DNA from: Prado023 sp963700395
GTDB lineage: Bacteria; Actinomycetota; Actinomycetes; S36-B12; CAIYMF01
Length of the DNA stretch: 64,000 bases
Direction: 5' to 3'
NCBI GenBank assembly: GCA_963700395.1
Contig: CAVOXI010000001.1
Location: 992,001 to 1,056,000 of the forward strand
Position 1 is the first letter of the stretch, and each line of letters starts with the position of its first letter. A program made the position numbers and the translations under genes. Of this stretch, positions 34,534 through 43,977 are shown piece by piece. The notes beneath the pieces are model-generated. The model ran no database searches, was not told the DNA's origin, and saw only the letters and a list, made by a program, of their open reading frames with translations.

Positions 34534-35391
34534 CTACTGGGTCGCCGGGCCGGTGGGCGGAGCCGCCGGGGGCTGGGGCGCTGGCGGTCCGGCGGCCTCC
34601 TCGGCGAGGACCGCATCGATGACGTCGTCGGACGGTGCCGCGGTGACCGCAGGCATCTCGGCGGATGGGCCCGTGACCGCTGCCGGCGCCTCGGCGCCGC
34701 CGAGCTGGGCCTTCATCGCGGCGAGCTCGGAGTCGACCTGGTTGTCGGCGGCCAGGCGCTCGAGCTCCACGGTCAGGGAGTCCTTGCCGCCGGTGGTCTC
34801 CAGCGCCCCGGTGGCCATCAGCTCCTCCATCGCGCCGGCCCGGGCCTGCATCTGGGCGGTCCGGTCCTCAGCGCGCTGGATGGCCATGCCCACGTCGCCG
34901 AGCTCGCTGGAGATGCCGGTGAACGCCTCGTTGATGCGCACCTGGGCCTCTGCCGCGGAGTAGGTCGCCTTGATGGTCTCCTTCTGGGTGCGGAAGGCCT
35001 CCACCTTGGTCTGCAGCTGCTGGGACGCGACCGTGAGCTTCTGCTCCTGGAGGGTCAGCTGCTCGAGCTGCACGTGCAGGTCGGCGATCTGCTGGCTGAG
35101 CCCGGACTTGCGGATCAGCGCCTCGCGGGCCAGGTCCTCGCGCCCGGCAGCCAGCGCGGCCCGCGCCTGCCCGTCGAGCTTGGCCAGCTGCTTGTCCAGG
35201 CTGGCGATCTGCAGCTCGACCCGCTTGCGGCTCGTCGCCACGTCGGCCACGCCCCTGCGGACCTTCTGCAGCATCTCGAGCTGCTTCTCGTACGAGTAGT
35301 CCAGGGTCTGCCCGGGGTTCTCCGCCTTGTCCATGGCCGCGTTGGCCTTGGAGCTGAAGATCAACTTGAAGCGCTGCCACATACCAGCCAT
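34534..35391 (-). CDS. pspA: PspA/IM30-family phage-shock protein
   Basis: A 285-residue, mostly coiled-coil protein that oligomerises on damaged membranes (ESCRT-III fold). MWQRFKLIFSSKANAAMDKAENPGQTLDYSYEKQ is the helix alpha-0/1 start of the family, followed by long heptad-rich helices up to about residue 215, then a Pro/Ala-rich tail (AAGPPAPQPPAAPPTG). ATG 35391 (MAGMWQRF) rather than the ATG at 35463. First gene of pspA-htpX-pspAB and divergent from the DUF3043 gene, leaving about 90 bases for both promoters. Confidence 0.92.
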   Translation of the reverse strand: MAGMWQRFKLIFSSKANAAMDKAENPGQTLDYSYEKQLEMLQKVRRGVADVATSRKRVELQIASLDKQLAKLDGQARAALAAGREDLAREALIRKSGLSQQIADLHVQLEQLTLQEQKLTVASQQLQTKVEAFRTQKETIKATYSAAEAQVRINEAFTGISSELGDVGMAIQRAEDRTAQMQARAGAMEELMATGALETTGGKDSLTVELERLAADNQVDSELAAMKAQLGGAEAPAAVTGPSAEMPAVTAAPSDDVIDAVLAEEAAGPPAPQPPAAPPTGPATQ

Positions 35392-35480
35392 CGTTCGCTG
35401 TGCTCTCTTCCCAGGCGGCACACCCGCCGACGCCCAATAGCCTAACGCCCCATGGGTGGGCACGCCGTACCCTTGTCCTC

Positions 35481-36089
35481 GTGAAGTTCCTCTCGCGCAA
35501 CGCCCCCGCCGAATCCGCCGCTGTGGAGCCCCAACCCACGGCCACCGTCGGCAAGGGCCACCCCACGCCGTCGCGCAAGGAGGCTGAGGCCCAGCGCCGG
35601 CAGACCCTCAAGGTCTCCTCGGATCCCAAGGCCGCGAAGAAGGAGGCGAAGGCACGCGCTGCCCAGGAGCGCCAGGTCGCCCGGGCTGCACTCATGGCCG
35701 GTGATGAGAGCGGGCTGCCTCCCCGCGACTCCGGGCCGGTGAAGCGCTTCGTCCGTGACTTCATCGACTCCCGGTGGGCGGCCGCGGAGCTGTTCATGCC
35801 GCTGGCTGTGGTCGTGCTGGTCGTCGGCCTGCTGCCGTGGCGCAGCTGGGGGCTGGTCAACGCCCAGGGCTACGTCTCGATGCTCTGGCTGGTCCTGACC
35901 CTCTTCATCCTCGTGGACACCACCGTGCTGCTGCTGCGGATGAACGGCGAGCTCAAGAAGCAGTGGCCAACGGCTGCTGAGCGCAAGGGGGCCACCTTCT
36001 ACGCCCTCATGCGCGTGCTGCAGATCCGCCGGCTGCGCCTGCCACCTCCGCGCGTGCGTCGTGGCGGGAAGCCCGTCCTGCCCAAGTAG
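35481..36089 (+). CDS. DUF3043 membrane protein
   Basis: A 202-residue protein of the actinobacterial DUF3043 family: a basic/Ala-rich cytoplasmic N-terminus (KGHPTPSRKEAEAQRR is the conserved element), a stretch VKRFVRDFIDSRWAAAELFMP, two transmembrane helices (LAVVVLVVGLLPW; YVSMLWLVLTLFILVDTTVLLL) and a basic C-terminus. GTG at 35481. Function unknown. Divergent from the pspA operon. Confidence 0.88.
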   Translation: MKFLSRNAPAESAAVEPQPTATVGKGHPTPSRKEAEAQRRQTLKVSSDPKAAKKEAKARAAQERQVARAALMAGDESGLPPRDSGPVKRFVRDFIDSRWAAAELFMPLAVVVLVVGLLPWRSWGLVNAQGYVSMLWLVLTLFILVDTTVLLLRMNGELKKQWPTAAERKGATFYALMRVLQIRRLRLPPPRVRRGGKPVLPK

Positions 36090-36155
36090 CCCGGCCCGGC
36101 CCGGCCCATCCGACGCCAGTGGCTCCCGTCAGCGGGGTGCTCTAGGGTCGAACCC

Positions 36156-37154
36156 ATGGAGCATCGTCGCCTTGGGGCAAGTGGTCTGTGGATCAGCGAG
36201 ATCGCGTACGGCAACTGGCTGACGCATGCGTCGCAGGTGGCCGAGGAGGAGGCGACCGCGTGCGTCCACGCGGCCCTCGACGCGGGGATCACCACCTTCG
36301 ACACAGCGGACGTGTACGCGCAGACCGGCGCTGAGGCCGTGCTCGGCCGTGCCCTGGCCGGGCAGCGCCGGGAGGGCCTGGAGATCCTGACGAAGGTGTT
36401 CTGGCCCACCGGGCCGGGGCAGAACGACCGCGGTCTGTCGCGCAAGCACATCCTGGAGGCGTGCGAGGGCTCGCTGCGCCGGCTGCAGACCGATCACATC
36501 GACGTCTACCAGGCGCATCGCTTCGACCATCACACCCCGCTGGAGGAGACGCTGCGCGCCTTCGACGACCTCGTCCGAGCGGGCAAGGTCCTCTACATCG
36601 GGGTCTCGGAATGGCGAGCTGAGGAGATCCGGGCCGCCCTCGAGCTGGCTGGGCAGATGGGCCTGGACAGGATCGTGTCCAACCAGCCGCAGTACTCGAT
36701 GCTCTGGCGCGTCATCGAGGCCGAGGTCGTGCCCGAGTGCGAGGCCGAGGGCATCGGCCAGGTGGTCTGGTCGCCGATGGCCCAGGGAATCCTGACCGGC
36801 AAGTACCTGCCCGGTGCGCCCGTCCCGGAGGGCTCCCGGGCCACTGACCCCACCGGCTCGGGGTTCGTCTCGCGCTGGTTGCGCGACGACGTGCTCACCC
36901 TGGTCCAGGGGCTGCGTCCGCTGGCCGAGCAGGCCGGCCTCTCAATGGCCCAGATGGCCGTGGCGTGGGTCCTGGGCAACCCGAACGTGTCGACGGCGAT
37001 TGTGGGCGCCTCACGCCCGGAGCAGCTCGTCGACTCCGTGCGCGCCAGTGGGGTCGTGCTCGACGCCGACCTGCGCGCGGCCATCGATGAGGTCCTCGGT
37101 GACGCCATCGTGCGTGATCCGGCCCGGACCGAGTCCCCCGCAGTGCGTCCCTGA
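36156..37154 (+). CDS. Aldo/keto reductase (voltage-gated K-channel beta-subunit-like)
   Basis: A 332-residue NADPH-dependent TIM-barrel oxidoreductase. Catalytic tetrad visible: Asp and Tyr in TTFDTADVYAQTGAE, Lys in EILTKVFWPTG, His in DVYQAHRFDHHTPLEE. NADPH-binding segment near the C-terminus: VSTAIVGASRPEQLVDSV. The LGASGLWISEIAYGNWLTH start and SRATDPTGSGF loop fit the YghZ/Kv-beta branch. Substrate unknown. Followed by a small conserved gene 24 bases downstream. Confidence 0.88.
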   Translation: MEHRRLGASGLWISEIAYGNWLTHASQVAEEEATACVHAALDAGITTFDTADVYAQTGAEAVLGRALAGQRREGLEILTKVFWPTGPGQNDRGLSRKHILEACEGSLRRLQTDHIDVYQAHRFDHHTPLEETLRAFDDLVRAGKVLYIGVSEWRAEEIRAALELAGQMGLDRIVSNQPQYSMLWRVIEAEVVPECEAEGIGQVVWSPMAQGILTGKYLPGAPVPEGSRATDPTGSGFVSRWLRDDVLTLVQGLRPLAEQAGLSMAQMAVAWVLGNPNVSTAIVGASRPEQLVDSVRASGVVLDADLRAAIDEVLGDAIVRDPARTESPAVRP

Positions 37155-37177
37155 CGACAGGTCCGAGGAGGAGTCCG

Positions 37178-37390
37178 ATGAGTTGGAGCTGGCAGTACAC
37201 GTCCACGCAGGGAGCGCCGATCCCTGAGTCCGCGGTCCAGCCGGCCGACGGGTTCCCCACCCAGGCCGACGCCGAGACGTGGGTCGGCGAGGTGTGGCCG
37301 GACCTTCTTGCCGAGGGGATCGACGAGGTGAGCCTGTTCGAGGACGGGCGGCTCGTCTACGGCCCGATGAGCCTGCACCCGTCCCAGTGA
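37178..37390 (+). CDS. Small conserved hypothetical protein
   Basis: A 70-residue protein (MSWSWQYTSTQGAPI...) with a good ribosome-binding site (gaggag about six bases upstream of ATG 37178). Content: SQADAETWVGEVWPDLLAEG-like helix (observed TQADAETWVGEVWPDLL) and EVSLFEDGRLVYGPMSL beta hairpin. Small actinobacterial proteins with a WQYE...FPTQADAE...YGPMSL pattern are common and uncharacterised. Likely cotranscribed with the aldo/keto reductase. Confidence 0.65.
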   Translation: MSWSWQYTSTQGAPIPESAVQPADGFPTQADAETWVGEVWPDLLAEGIDEVSLFEDGRLVYGPMSLHPSQ

Positions 37391-37424
37391 GGCGCTCCCC
37401 CTCCCTGTGAGGCGGGGTCGGCGC

Positions 37425-38249
37425 CTACCCGGCCCGCGAGAAGGCTGCAGCCCGTGCCAGCTGATCGTCGGTCGGCCTGACCCCGGTGTAGAGGACGAAC
37501 TGCTCGGCAGCCTGCAGGGCCTGGACCTCCGCGCCGGTGATCACGCGGGCGCCCGCGTCGCGGGCCCTTCGGACGAGCGGGGTCTCGATCGGCATCGCCA
37601 CGACCTCGAAGACCGTCTGGGCCGCATCCACCACGTCCGCGCTGACGGGCAGGTCGCCGCTTGCTGGGCCGCCGGCCATTCCGATCGGGGTCGCGTTGAT
37701 GACAAGGGCGGGGCGGTCCCGTCCCACCTCCGGCCGCCAGGTGTAGCCGTACTCGGAGGCCAGGGGCCGACCTGTGCCCTCGTTGCGCGCCACGACGGTC
37801 CCCTCAGCGAAGCCGGAGTCGCGCAGGGCGGCCACGACCGCACGGGCCATCCCGCCGCTGCCCAGCACCACGAACGGCGAGTCCGGGGGGACGTCGTGGG
37901 AGCGCAGCAGGCTCACGACCGCCACGTAGTCCGTGTTGTACGCGCGCAGGTGGCCGTCCGTGTTGACGATCGTGTTGACCGAGGCGATCGCCAGCGCGGA
38001 GTCGTCCATCGAGTCGACCAGCGCGATCACGTCCTCCTTGAAGGGCATGGAGACCCCGCACCCACGGATCCCCAGCGCCCTGATCCCGGCCACCGCCGCC
38101 GGCAGGTCGGAGGTCGTGAACGCCTTGTAGAGGTTGTCCAGCCCCAGCTCGGCGTAGAGGTGGTTGTGGAACCGGGTGCCCAGGTTGCTGGGGCGCCCGG
38201 ACAGCGAGATGCACAGCTGCGTGTCCCTGGTGATCGCGGTGGTGTCCAC
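37425..38249 (-). CDS. Shikimate 5-dehydrogenase-like protein
   Basis: A 274-residue AroE-fold protein: substrate-binding ISLSGRPSNLGTRFHN (S-x-S in place of the classic HSLSP), GCGVSMPFKEDVIAL (the usual NVTxPxK replaced by GVSMPFKE, catalytic lysine retained), VNTIVNTDGHLRAYNTDY and the nucleotide loop VVLGSGGMARAVVAAL. These features match the AroE-like/YdiB-related subgroup rather than canonical biosynthetic AroE, so quinate/shikimate metabolism is possible but uncertain. GTG 38249 (VDTTAITRDTQL) is used; the longer ORF upstream reads into the neighbour's promoter region. Confidence 0.8.
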   Translation of the reverse strand: MDTTAITRDTQLCISLSGRPSNLGTRFHNHLYAELGLDNLYKAFTTSDLPAAVAGIRALGIRGCGVSMPFKEDVIALVDSMDDSALAIASVNTIVNTDGHLRAYNTDYVAVVSLLRSHDVPPDSPFVVLGSGGMARAVVAALRDSGFAEGTVVARNEGTGRPLASEYGYTWRPEVGRDRPALVINATPIGMAGGPASGDLPVSADVVDAAQTVFEVVAMPIETPLVRRARDAGARVITGAEVQALQAAEQFVLYTGVRPTDDQLARAAAFSRAG

Positions 38250-38400
38250 GGCCCACGAGCGTAGTCCGCCCGCGTCCTCGGGGGCGCCTGCCGATCGATC
38301 CCGTGGGATGCGACCTCGGCGTGCATGAACCTCGAGCGACGGGGAAGTTGTACAGACAAGCCGGGTGGTCGAGGCAACCAGGCACCCAGAGGCGGGAGAG

Positions 38401-38934
38401 ATGACGATGAGAGTTGTGCGGGCGATGGCAGTTGCCGTGGCGGCGCTCTGCTTGTCCGGGGTGGGCCCCACAGCAACAGCCGGGGGCATGGTGGCACCGG
38501 CCGCAGCGGCTGCCAGGTCGGACGTGAAGATCTGGATCCACCCCGTCGCCGAGATCCTCGAGCAGCCGGGCGAGTACCACGGCAGCTCCTACAACGGCAC
38601 GACCATCACCATCAAGTTGCACGTGCGCTGCCCGCGGGGCGACCGGGGGTGGGTCATCTTCGCCGGGCTTCCGGGCTACTTCCCCGACGGACGCTTCGCC
38701 GAGCCCTACCTGCCGGGCAACACCATGCCGGGGTTGATCACGTGCACCGGCCATCGGCAGCCGCTGACCACGCAGGCTCGCACGATCTCCCGCCTCCAGG
38801 ATCCTGAGACCCAGCCGTTCACGTACTTCACCCCGAGCCGCGCCACCGCCGTCATCTCCCTGTTCCTGAATGAGCAGACCACCCACCTGGAGAGCGGCAG
38901 GATCCGCATCGTGGACCGCCGCGGGAACGGCTGA
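38401..38934 (+). CDS. Secreted protein of unknown function
   Basis: A 177-residue protein with a Sec signal peptide: MTMRVVRAMAVAVAALCLSG then an Ala-rich cleavage region (VAPAAAAARSD). The mature part has two cysteines (VRCPRGD and LITCTGH), which could form a disulfide, and an all-beta look (IKLHVRCPRGDRGWVIFAGLPGYF; TAVISLFLNE). A purine-rich gggagag lies directly before ATG 38401. I recognise no family. Placed between the AroE-like gene (divergent) and recQ. Confidence 0.6.
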   Translation: MTMRVVRAMAVAVAALCLSGVGPTATAGGMVAPAAAAARSDVKIWIHPVAEILEQPGEYHGSSYNGTTITIKLHVRCPRGDRGWVIFAGLPGYFPDGRFAEPYLPGNTMPGLITCTGHRQPLTTQARTISRLQDPETQPFTYFTPSRATAVISLFLNEQTTHLESGRIRIVDRRGNG

Positions 38935-39016
38935 CCCAGGGCGCGGTCGAGTCTGCGGCGCCCTGCCCCTGTGGATCGGAGACGGACGCAACCCGCGACC
39001 GGGGCAGAATGGCGCC

Positions 39017-40931
39017 ATGACCCACCCAGTCACCACCACCGCCGACGAGCCGGAGGCCGACGCCGAGGACGCGTCCCTGCGCGTGCTGCGTGAGGTCTTC
39101 GGCTACACCGAGTTCCGCGGCGCGCAGGCCGAGATCATCGACCAGGTGGTCACCGGTGGGGACGCCCTGGTCCTCATGCCGACCGGCGGCGGCAAGTCGG
39201 TGTGCTACCAGGTGCCGGCCATCGTGCGAGCGGGGCTCGGGGTCGTGGTCTCCCCGCTGATCGCGCTGATGCACGACCAGGTCGCCGCGATGCGGCTGCT
39301 CGGCGTGCGGGCGGCCTTCCTGAACTCCAGCCTCGATGCGGCGGGGGCAGCGGAGGTCATCCGGGCGATGACCTCCGGTGAGCTGGACCTGCTCTATGTC
39401 GCCCCGGAGCGACTGGTGACGCGCCGGCTTCCTGGCCCAGCTCGACCGGATCCACGCCGCCCACGGCATCGCACTGTTCGCGATCGACGAGGCCCACTGC
39501 GTCTCCCAGTGGGGCCACGACTTCCGCCCGGAGTACCTGGGTCTCTCGGTGCTGGCCGAGCGGTTCCCCGACGTCCCCCGGCTGGCGCTGACCGCCACCG
39601 CGGACATGCTCACCCGTGCTGAGATCCGCCACCGGTTGGCGCTCGGGGACGCCCCCGTGTTCCTGTCCAGCTTCGACCGCCCGAACATCCGGTACACGGT
39701 GGTGGAGAAGGCCAACGCGCGCGAGCAGCTGATCGGCTTCCTCGCCGGTGACGCGGGGAGCCCGAGCCTGATCGGGTCCTCCGGGATCGTGTACTGCTCG
39801 TCGCGCAAGAAGGTGGACCAGACCGCCGCGTGGCTCGCCGACCAGGGCATCACCGCGCTGGCCTACCACGCGGGCCTCGACCAGGCTGCCCGACGGTCGG
39901 CCCAGGACCGGTTCCAGCGCGAGGACGGTGTCGTGGTCGTCGCCACGATCGCCTTCGGGATGGGGATCGACAAGCCCGACGTCCGCTTCGTCGCCCACCT
40001 CGACCTGCCCAAGAGCATCGAGGCCTACTACCAGGAGACCGGCCGGGCAGGCCGCGACGGGGAGCCGGCCCAGGCCTGGATGGCCTACGGGCTGGCCGAT
40101 GTCGTGCTGCAGAAGTCGTGGATCGACGCCTCCGATGCGCCCGTGGAGATCCGGCGGGTCGAGGCGGCGAAGCTCGACGCACTGCTCGGGTACTGCGAGG
40201 CCGCAACCTGTCGCCGCATGGTCCTGCTGGACTACTTCGGGGAGCGCACCGGACCGTGCGGCAACTGCGACACGTGCCTCACCCCTCCTGAGCTGTGGGA
40301 CGGCACGATCGCGGCCCAGAAGTTCCTGTCCGGGGTGATCCGGACGGGCCAGAGGTTCGGTGCAGGTCACATCATCAACCTGCTGCGGGGCGAGCCGTCC
40401 GAGCGGATGTCCGAGCTCGGACACGACCAGCTGCCCACATTCGGGGTGGGCACCGACCTCGACGCCACCGCATGGCGAGGGGTGGCCCGCCAGCTCGTGG
40501 CCCAGGGCCTGCTCAGCGCCGACTCGCGGTCCTACGGTGCCCTGCGGGTCACGGATGCGGCCGAGCCGGTCCTGCGGGGACAGGCGCGTCTGGACCTGAG
40601 GCGCACCACGCAGAAGCCTGCCGGGCGGGCGGCGCGACGTCGGGGCGGCTCCAGCAGCCCTGCGGCCTCCGCCGTGACCCTCACCGGACCCGACGCCGAT
40701 CTGTTCGAGGTGCTGCGGGCCGAGCGCAAGTCCATCGCCGACGAGCAGGGCGTTCCGGCCTACGTGGTGTTCCACGACGCGACCCTGCGCGAGATCGCAG
40801 CGCGCCGCCCCAGCACCAACCAGCAACTGCTGGCGGTCCCCGGGATCGGCGCGGCCAAGGCCGAGCGCTACGGCGAGCGCGTCCTGGCCGCTGTGGCTCG
40901 CGAACCTGTCGCGGACCCGGACCGCGAGTGA
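39017..40931 (+). CDS. recQ: RecQ-family ATP-dependent DNA helicase, +1 frameshift
   Basis: SF2 3'-5' DNA helicase of about 638 residues. Motif I MPTGGGKSVCYQVPA, motif II AIDEAHCVSQWGHDFRPEY (DEAH plus the RecQ aromatic loop), motif III LALTATA, motif VI YYQETGRAGRDG; zinc-binding cysteines CEAATCRR...CGNCDTCL; a RQC-like winged helix; and a C-terminal HRDC domain (LFEVLRAERKSIADEQGVPAYV). The frame breaks at about 39422, between YVAPERLVT and AGFLAQLDRIHAAHG; removing one base of gacgcgccgg joins them. All motifs are intact in the joined protein. The frameshift removes everything from motif II onward if real. Confidence 0.92.
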
Positions 40932-40957
40932 CCGAGCGGTCGGCCTTGCGGAATCAT

Positions 40958-40982
40958 TCTTAGCGATATATCGTTGTACATG
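40958..40982. promoter_or_regulatory. Probable PadR operator
   Basis: The AT-rich palindrome cgatatatcg (40964-40973), within agcgatatatcgtt, stands out in a GC-rich region 56 bases upstream of the PadR start. PadR-family repressors commonly autoregulate through AT-rich palindromes of this kind, so autoregulation is inferred. It probably overlaps the promoter of the padR-like gene. Confidence 0.6.
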
Positions 40983-41028
40983 TCGTTGAGCATCCCGCTC
41001 GACATCTGACAGCGAAGGAGGACTCGCG

Positions 41029-41715
41029 ATGTTCCGCGAATCCCACACCACAGAGCACCACCACCCGCATCATCACCGTCACCATGACGACCCCACCTCC
41101 CAGTCCGAGCCCTTCGGCGACGGAGTCCCCAACGAGCCGGGTCCCGGGCGGGGCCGCGGACGGGGCCACCGCCACGGCGGCGGACGGGGCCCCGGTGGAC
41201 CCGGATTCGGTCCGGGCCCCGGCGGCTTCGGCCCCGGTGGTCCCGGTGGACCCGGAGGCTTCGGGCCCCGCGGCCGGCGCAGGCGCCCCAAGGGGGCTGT
41301 CCGCGAGGCCATCCTGTCCCTGCTCGCCGAGGGCCCAGCCAACGGCTACAGCTTGATGAAGCAGATCGCCGAACGTGCTGAGGGCGAGTGGAGCCCCAGC
41401 CCCGGATCGGTCTACCCGACCCTGGCACAGCTCGTCGACGAGGGCCTGATCGAGGCCACCGACACGGAGAAGGGGACGGACTTCGTCCTCACCTCTCAGG
41501 GCCGCGAGTACGTCGAGCAGAACGCCGAGTCGCTGGCTGCCATCTGGGCGGGCAGCACGTCGGGGGCCCCCACCCGGGCCGCGATGCGTGACAGCATCGG
41601 CGCCCTGATGGGCGTGGTCCACCAGTTCCGCTTCGCCACCGACGATCAGCGCCAGAAGGCCGTCGAGCAGCTCGACGAGACCCGCCGGGCACTGCACCGG
41701 ATCCTGGCCGAGTAG
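41029..41715 (+). CDS. PadR-family transcriptional regulator with His-rich and Gly-rich N-terminus
   Basis: A 228-residue repressor. Residues about 90-165 form the PadR winged helix: VREAILSLLAEGPANGYSLM, SPSPGSVYPTLAQLVDEGLI and a wing TDTEKGTDFVLTSQGREYV; the C-terminus is a helical dimerisation segment. The first 85 residues are unusual: TTEHHHPHHHRHHDD (nine His) followed by a Gly/Pro/Arg/Phe tract (GPGGFGPGGPGGPGGF). PadR proteins with a GFGPGG-type tract are common in actinobacteria; the His cluster suggests possible metal binding, which is inference. A ribosome-binding site gaaggagg lies before ATG 41029. Confidence 0.88.
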   Translation: MFRESHTTEHHHPHHHRHHDDPTSQSEPFGDGVPNEPGPGRGRGRGHRHGGGRGPGGPGFGPGPGGFGPGGPGGPGGFGPRGRRRRPKGAVREAILSLLAEGPANGYSLMKQIAERAEGEWSPSPGSVYPTLAQLVDEGLIEATDTEKGTDFVLTSQGREYVEQNAESLAAIWAGSTSGAPTRAAMRDSIGALMGVVHQFRFATDDQRQKAVEQLDETRRALHRILAE

Positions 41716-41827
41716 GGCCCTGCGGTCGGCACATCGACCCGTTGTCCCCGGCCCCGGCCGAGGCAGCGGGTCGCGCGCTGTCGCCGCGCGCGCCCTGGTG
41801 CGGCGCAGCGCGGCGTGGGACCGCTCC

Positions 41828-43256
41828 TCAGGCGCGCAGGGCCTCGGCCAGGTCGGCGAACTCCTCCACGAGCAGCCCCATGTCCGCGCTCGTGTGCGCC
41901 AGGGACACCAGCCACTGCTCGTCGAGCCCGGGCGGGGTGAGGATGCCGCGGTTGACGCCCCACAGCCAGCTGAGCTCGGCGATCGCCGAAGTCCGTGCGC
42001 TTGTAGTCGCGGTAGTTGCGCACCGGTGCCGTCGCCCAGGTGACGGCACCCTTGACGCCGAATCCGACCGTCTGGGCGGGCAGCTCGTAGCGCGCGATGA
42101 GGCCGTCGATGGCGTCCAGCGCGTCGTCGTTGAGCTTCTCCGCGGCGGCCAGCGCCTCGTGCGTGCAGACCTCGTCGACCGCGGCGGCCGCAGCCATCAC
42201 CAGCGGGTTGCCGTTGTACGTGCCGAAGTGCGGCATCCGGTTGTCCGAGACGACGGCCATGACCTCCGCGCGCCCACCGAACACGGCCAGGGGCAGCCCA
42301 CCGCCCACGCTCTTGGCCAGGCAGACCAGGTCAGGGGTCACGCCGAGGCGCTGGGACGCGCCGCCGTACCCGGCGGTCAGCCCGGTCTTCACCTCGTCGA
42401 ACACCAGCAGCACGCCGTGGCGGTCGCACGCCTCGCGCACGCCGGTGAGGTAGCCGGCATCGGGAACCACGATGGAGATGTTCTCCAGGACCGGCTCCAT
42501 CACGACCGCGGCGATCTCGGCGGCGTGCTCGGCGAGGATCGCCTCGAGCCGGTCGAGGTCGTTGTAGGGCACGACGTGGACGGTGCCCGCCTCGACGTCG
42601 AACGGGGTGACCGGGACCGGGGCCTCCTCGGGCCCGGACTCGGCCACGTCGGGCTTCACGGAGACCGACAGGGCGTCGTAGCCGCCGTGGTAGCCACCCT
42701 CGATCTTGATGATCGCGTGGCGCTCGGTGAAGGCGCGCGCGGTCCGCACCGCGTACATCGTCGCCTCGGTCCCGGAGTTGGTGAAGCGCAGCTGGTCCAG
42801 GCCGAACCGGGCCTGGAAGCGCTCGGCAACCGATGTGGCCGACGGCGACGGCGTGACGAAGAGGGTCCCGGTCTCCATGGCGCCGAGCACGGCTGCGACG
42901 ACGGCGGGGTTGAGGTGGCCGACGAGCATCGCGCCGAAGCCCATCGACAGGTCGAGCAGCTTCCGGTCGTCGACGTCGGTGAGCCACGCGCCCTTGGCCG
43001 AGGTGATGGAGATCGGGTACGGCTCCCAGTGCTGGAACGACGACGTGACACCCAGGGGCAGCGACTTCATGGCCTGGGCGTTGTGCGCCCCGGAACCTGC
43101 CGTCGCGCTCGTGAACCGCTCCCACTCCGCAGCCGTCAGCGCCTGGACACGTGCCGGGTCCAGCGGCGTGGACGAGCTCGGCAGGGTCCTGCGCGTGGCG
43201 GGGTCGTGCGCGGGCCACGTGGCGGGGGCGGCGCTCTGGGCGGTTTCGGTCGTCAT
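41828..43256 (-). CDS. Class III aminotransferase (glutamate-1-semialdehyde aminomutase-like), +1 frameshift
   Basis: PLP enzyme of about 475 residues. VDDRKLLDLSMGFGAMLVGHLNP, RFTNSGTEATMYAVRTAR, IIKIEGGYHGGYDAL, LLVFDEVKTGLTAGYGG and the PLP lysine in LVCLAKSVGGGLPLAVFGG are class III/GSAM-type blocks. The long N-terminal extension and the neighbours argue against haem synthesis; it may act on an amino acid or amine, substrate unknown. The frame is lost near 41987 (NYRDYKRTDF, then AIAELSWLWGVNRGILTPPG in another frame); removing one base in gatcgccgaag restores it. Start ATG 43256. Confidence 0.85.
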
Positions 43257-43397
43257 GCGGTGATCTCCAAACACGGGTCTGTTGATGGGGGATGGACGCA
43301 GGTTATCCGGCCGCCGCCCGGATTGCGTTGCCCGCAGTCGCGGGACGCCCAGGTGCAGGTTCCGTCGCGGTCCTCACAGCTGCCTCGCGTGGGCAGC

Positions 43398-43877
43398 TCA
43401 ACGTGGGCGCCAGCGCTTCCACAGGGCCGTCGCGGCCGCGCGGGGCTTGCCGTCCCAGACGATCTCGGCCTCGACCGTCACGTTGTCGGCGTCCGCCTCG
43501 GTCACCGTCGCCCGCAGCTCCAGGGACTCCTCGAGTGGGACCGGGCGCAGGTAGCGCACGTCGAGGCCCGCTGTCACGTAGAGCAGGGGTGCTCCCCTCT
43601 CGGGGTCCATCCCGAGCCGGTTCGCCCGGTGGAACACCGCTGCGCCGCTGTGGCAGTCCAGGACGGTGGCGATGATCCCGCCGTTGAGGAAGCCGAACCC
43701 GTTGTCGTGCTCGGGCCACGGCTCGAAATGAGCGATCACGAAGTCGTCGCCCGGGTAGCTGCGCAGCTTGAGCCCCCTCGGGTTCGCGTGCCCGCACCCG
43801 AAGCACGTCAGGTTCGGGTAGAGGCGCTCCTGGATGCTCTGCCCCCGGATCACGTCGTCCTCGATGCGCATGGTCAT
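43398..43877 (-). CDS. PaaI-like hotdog-fold thioesterase
   Basis: A 159-residue hotdog protein. N-terminal TCFGCGHANPRGLKLRSYPG and the core NGGIIATVLDCHSGAAVFH (catalytic-type Asp in the HGG-like segment, here NGG) fit acyl-CoA thioesterases of the PaaI superfamily. Start ATG 43877 (MTMRIEDD); an alternative ATG lies two codons later. It diverges from the NTF2-like gene. Acyl substrate unknown. Confidence 0.82.
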   Translation of the reverse strand: MTMRIEDDVIRGQSIQERLYPNLTCFGCGHANPRGLKLRSYPGDDFVIAHFEPWPEHDNGFGFLNGGIIATVLDCHSGAAVFHRANRLGMDPERGAPLLYVTAGLDVRYLRPVPLEESLELRATVTEADADNVTVEAEIVWDGKPRAAATALWKRWRPR

Positions 43878-43977
43878 GGCAGCAGGGTGCCGCACTCCCC
43901 CGACCACGGACCACCCGGGTCGGGGCGGTCGGAGCCGCAGGGTCGCCAGGCCCCGGGTCGGCACCTAGGGTCTGACC

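Noticed and set aside
36090..36155. Tandem ggccc repeats after the DUF3043 gene as a mobile-element scar
   Set aside because: Only a short GC-rich run of a 5-base unit; no flanking inverted repeats or target duplication.
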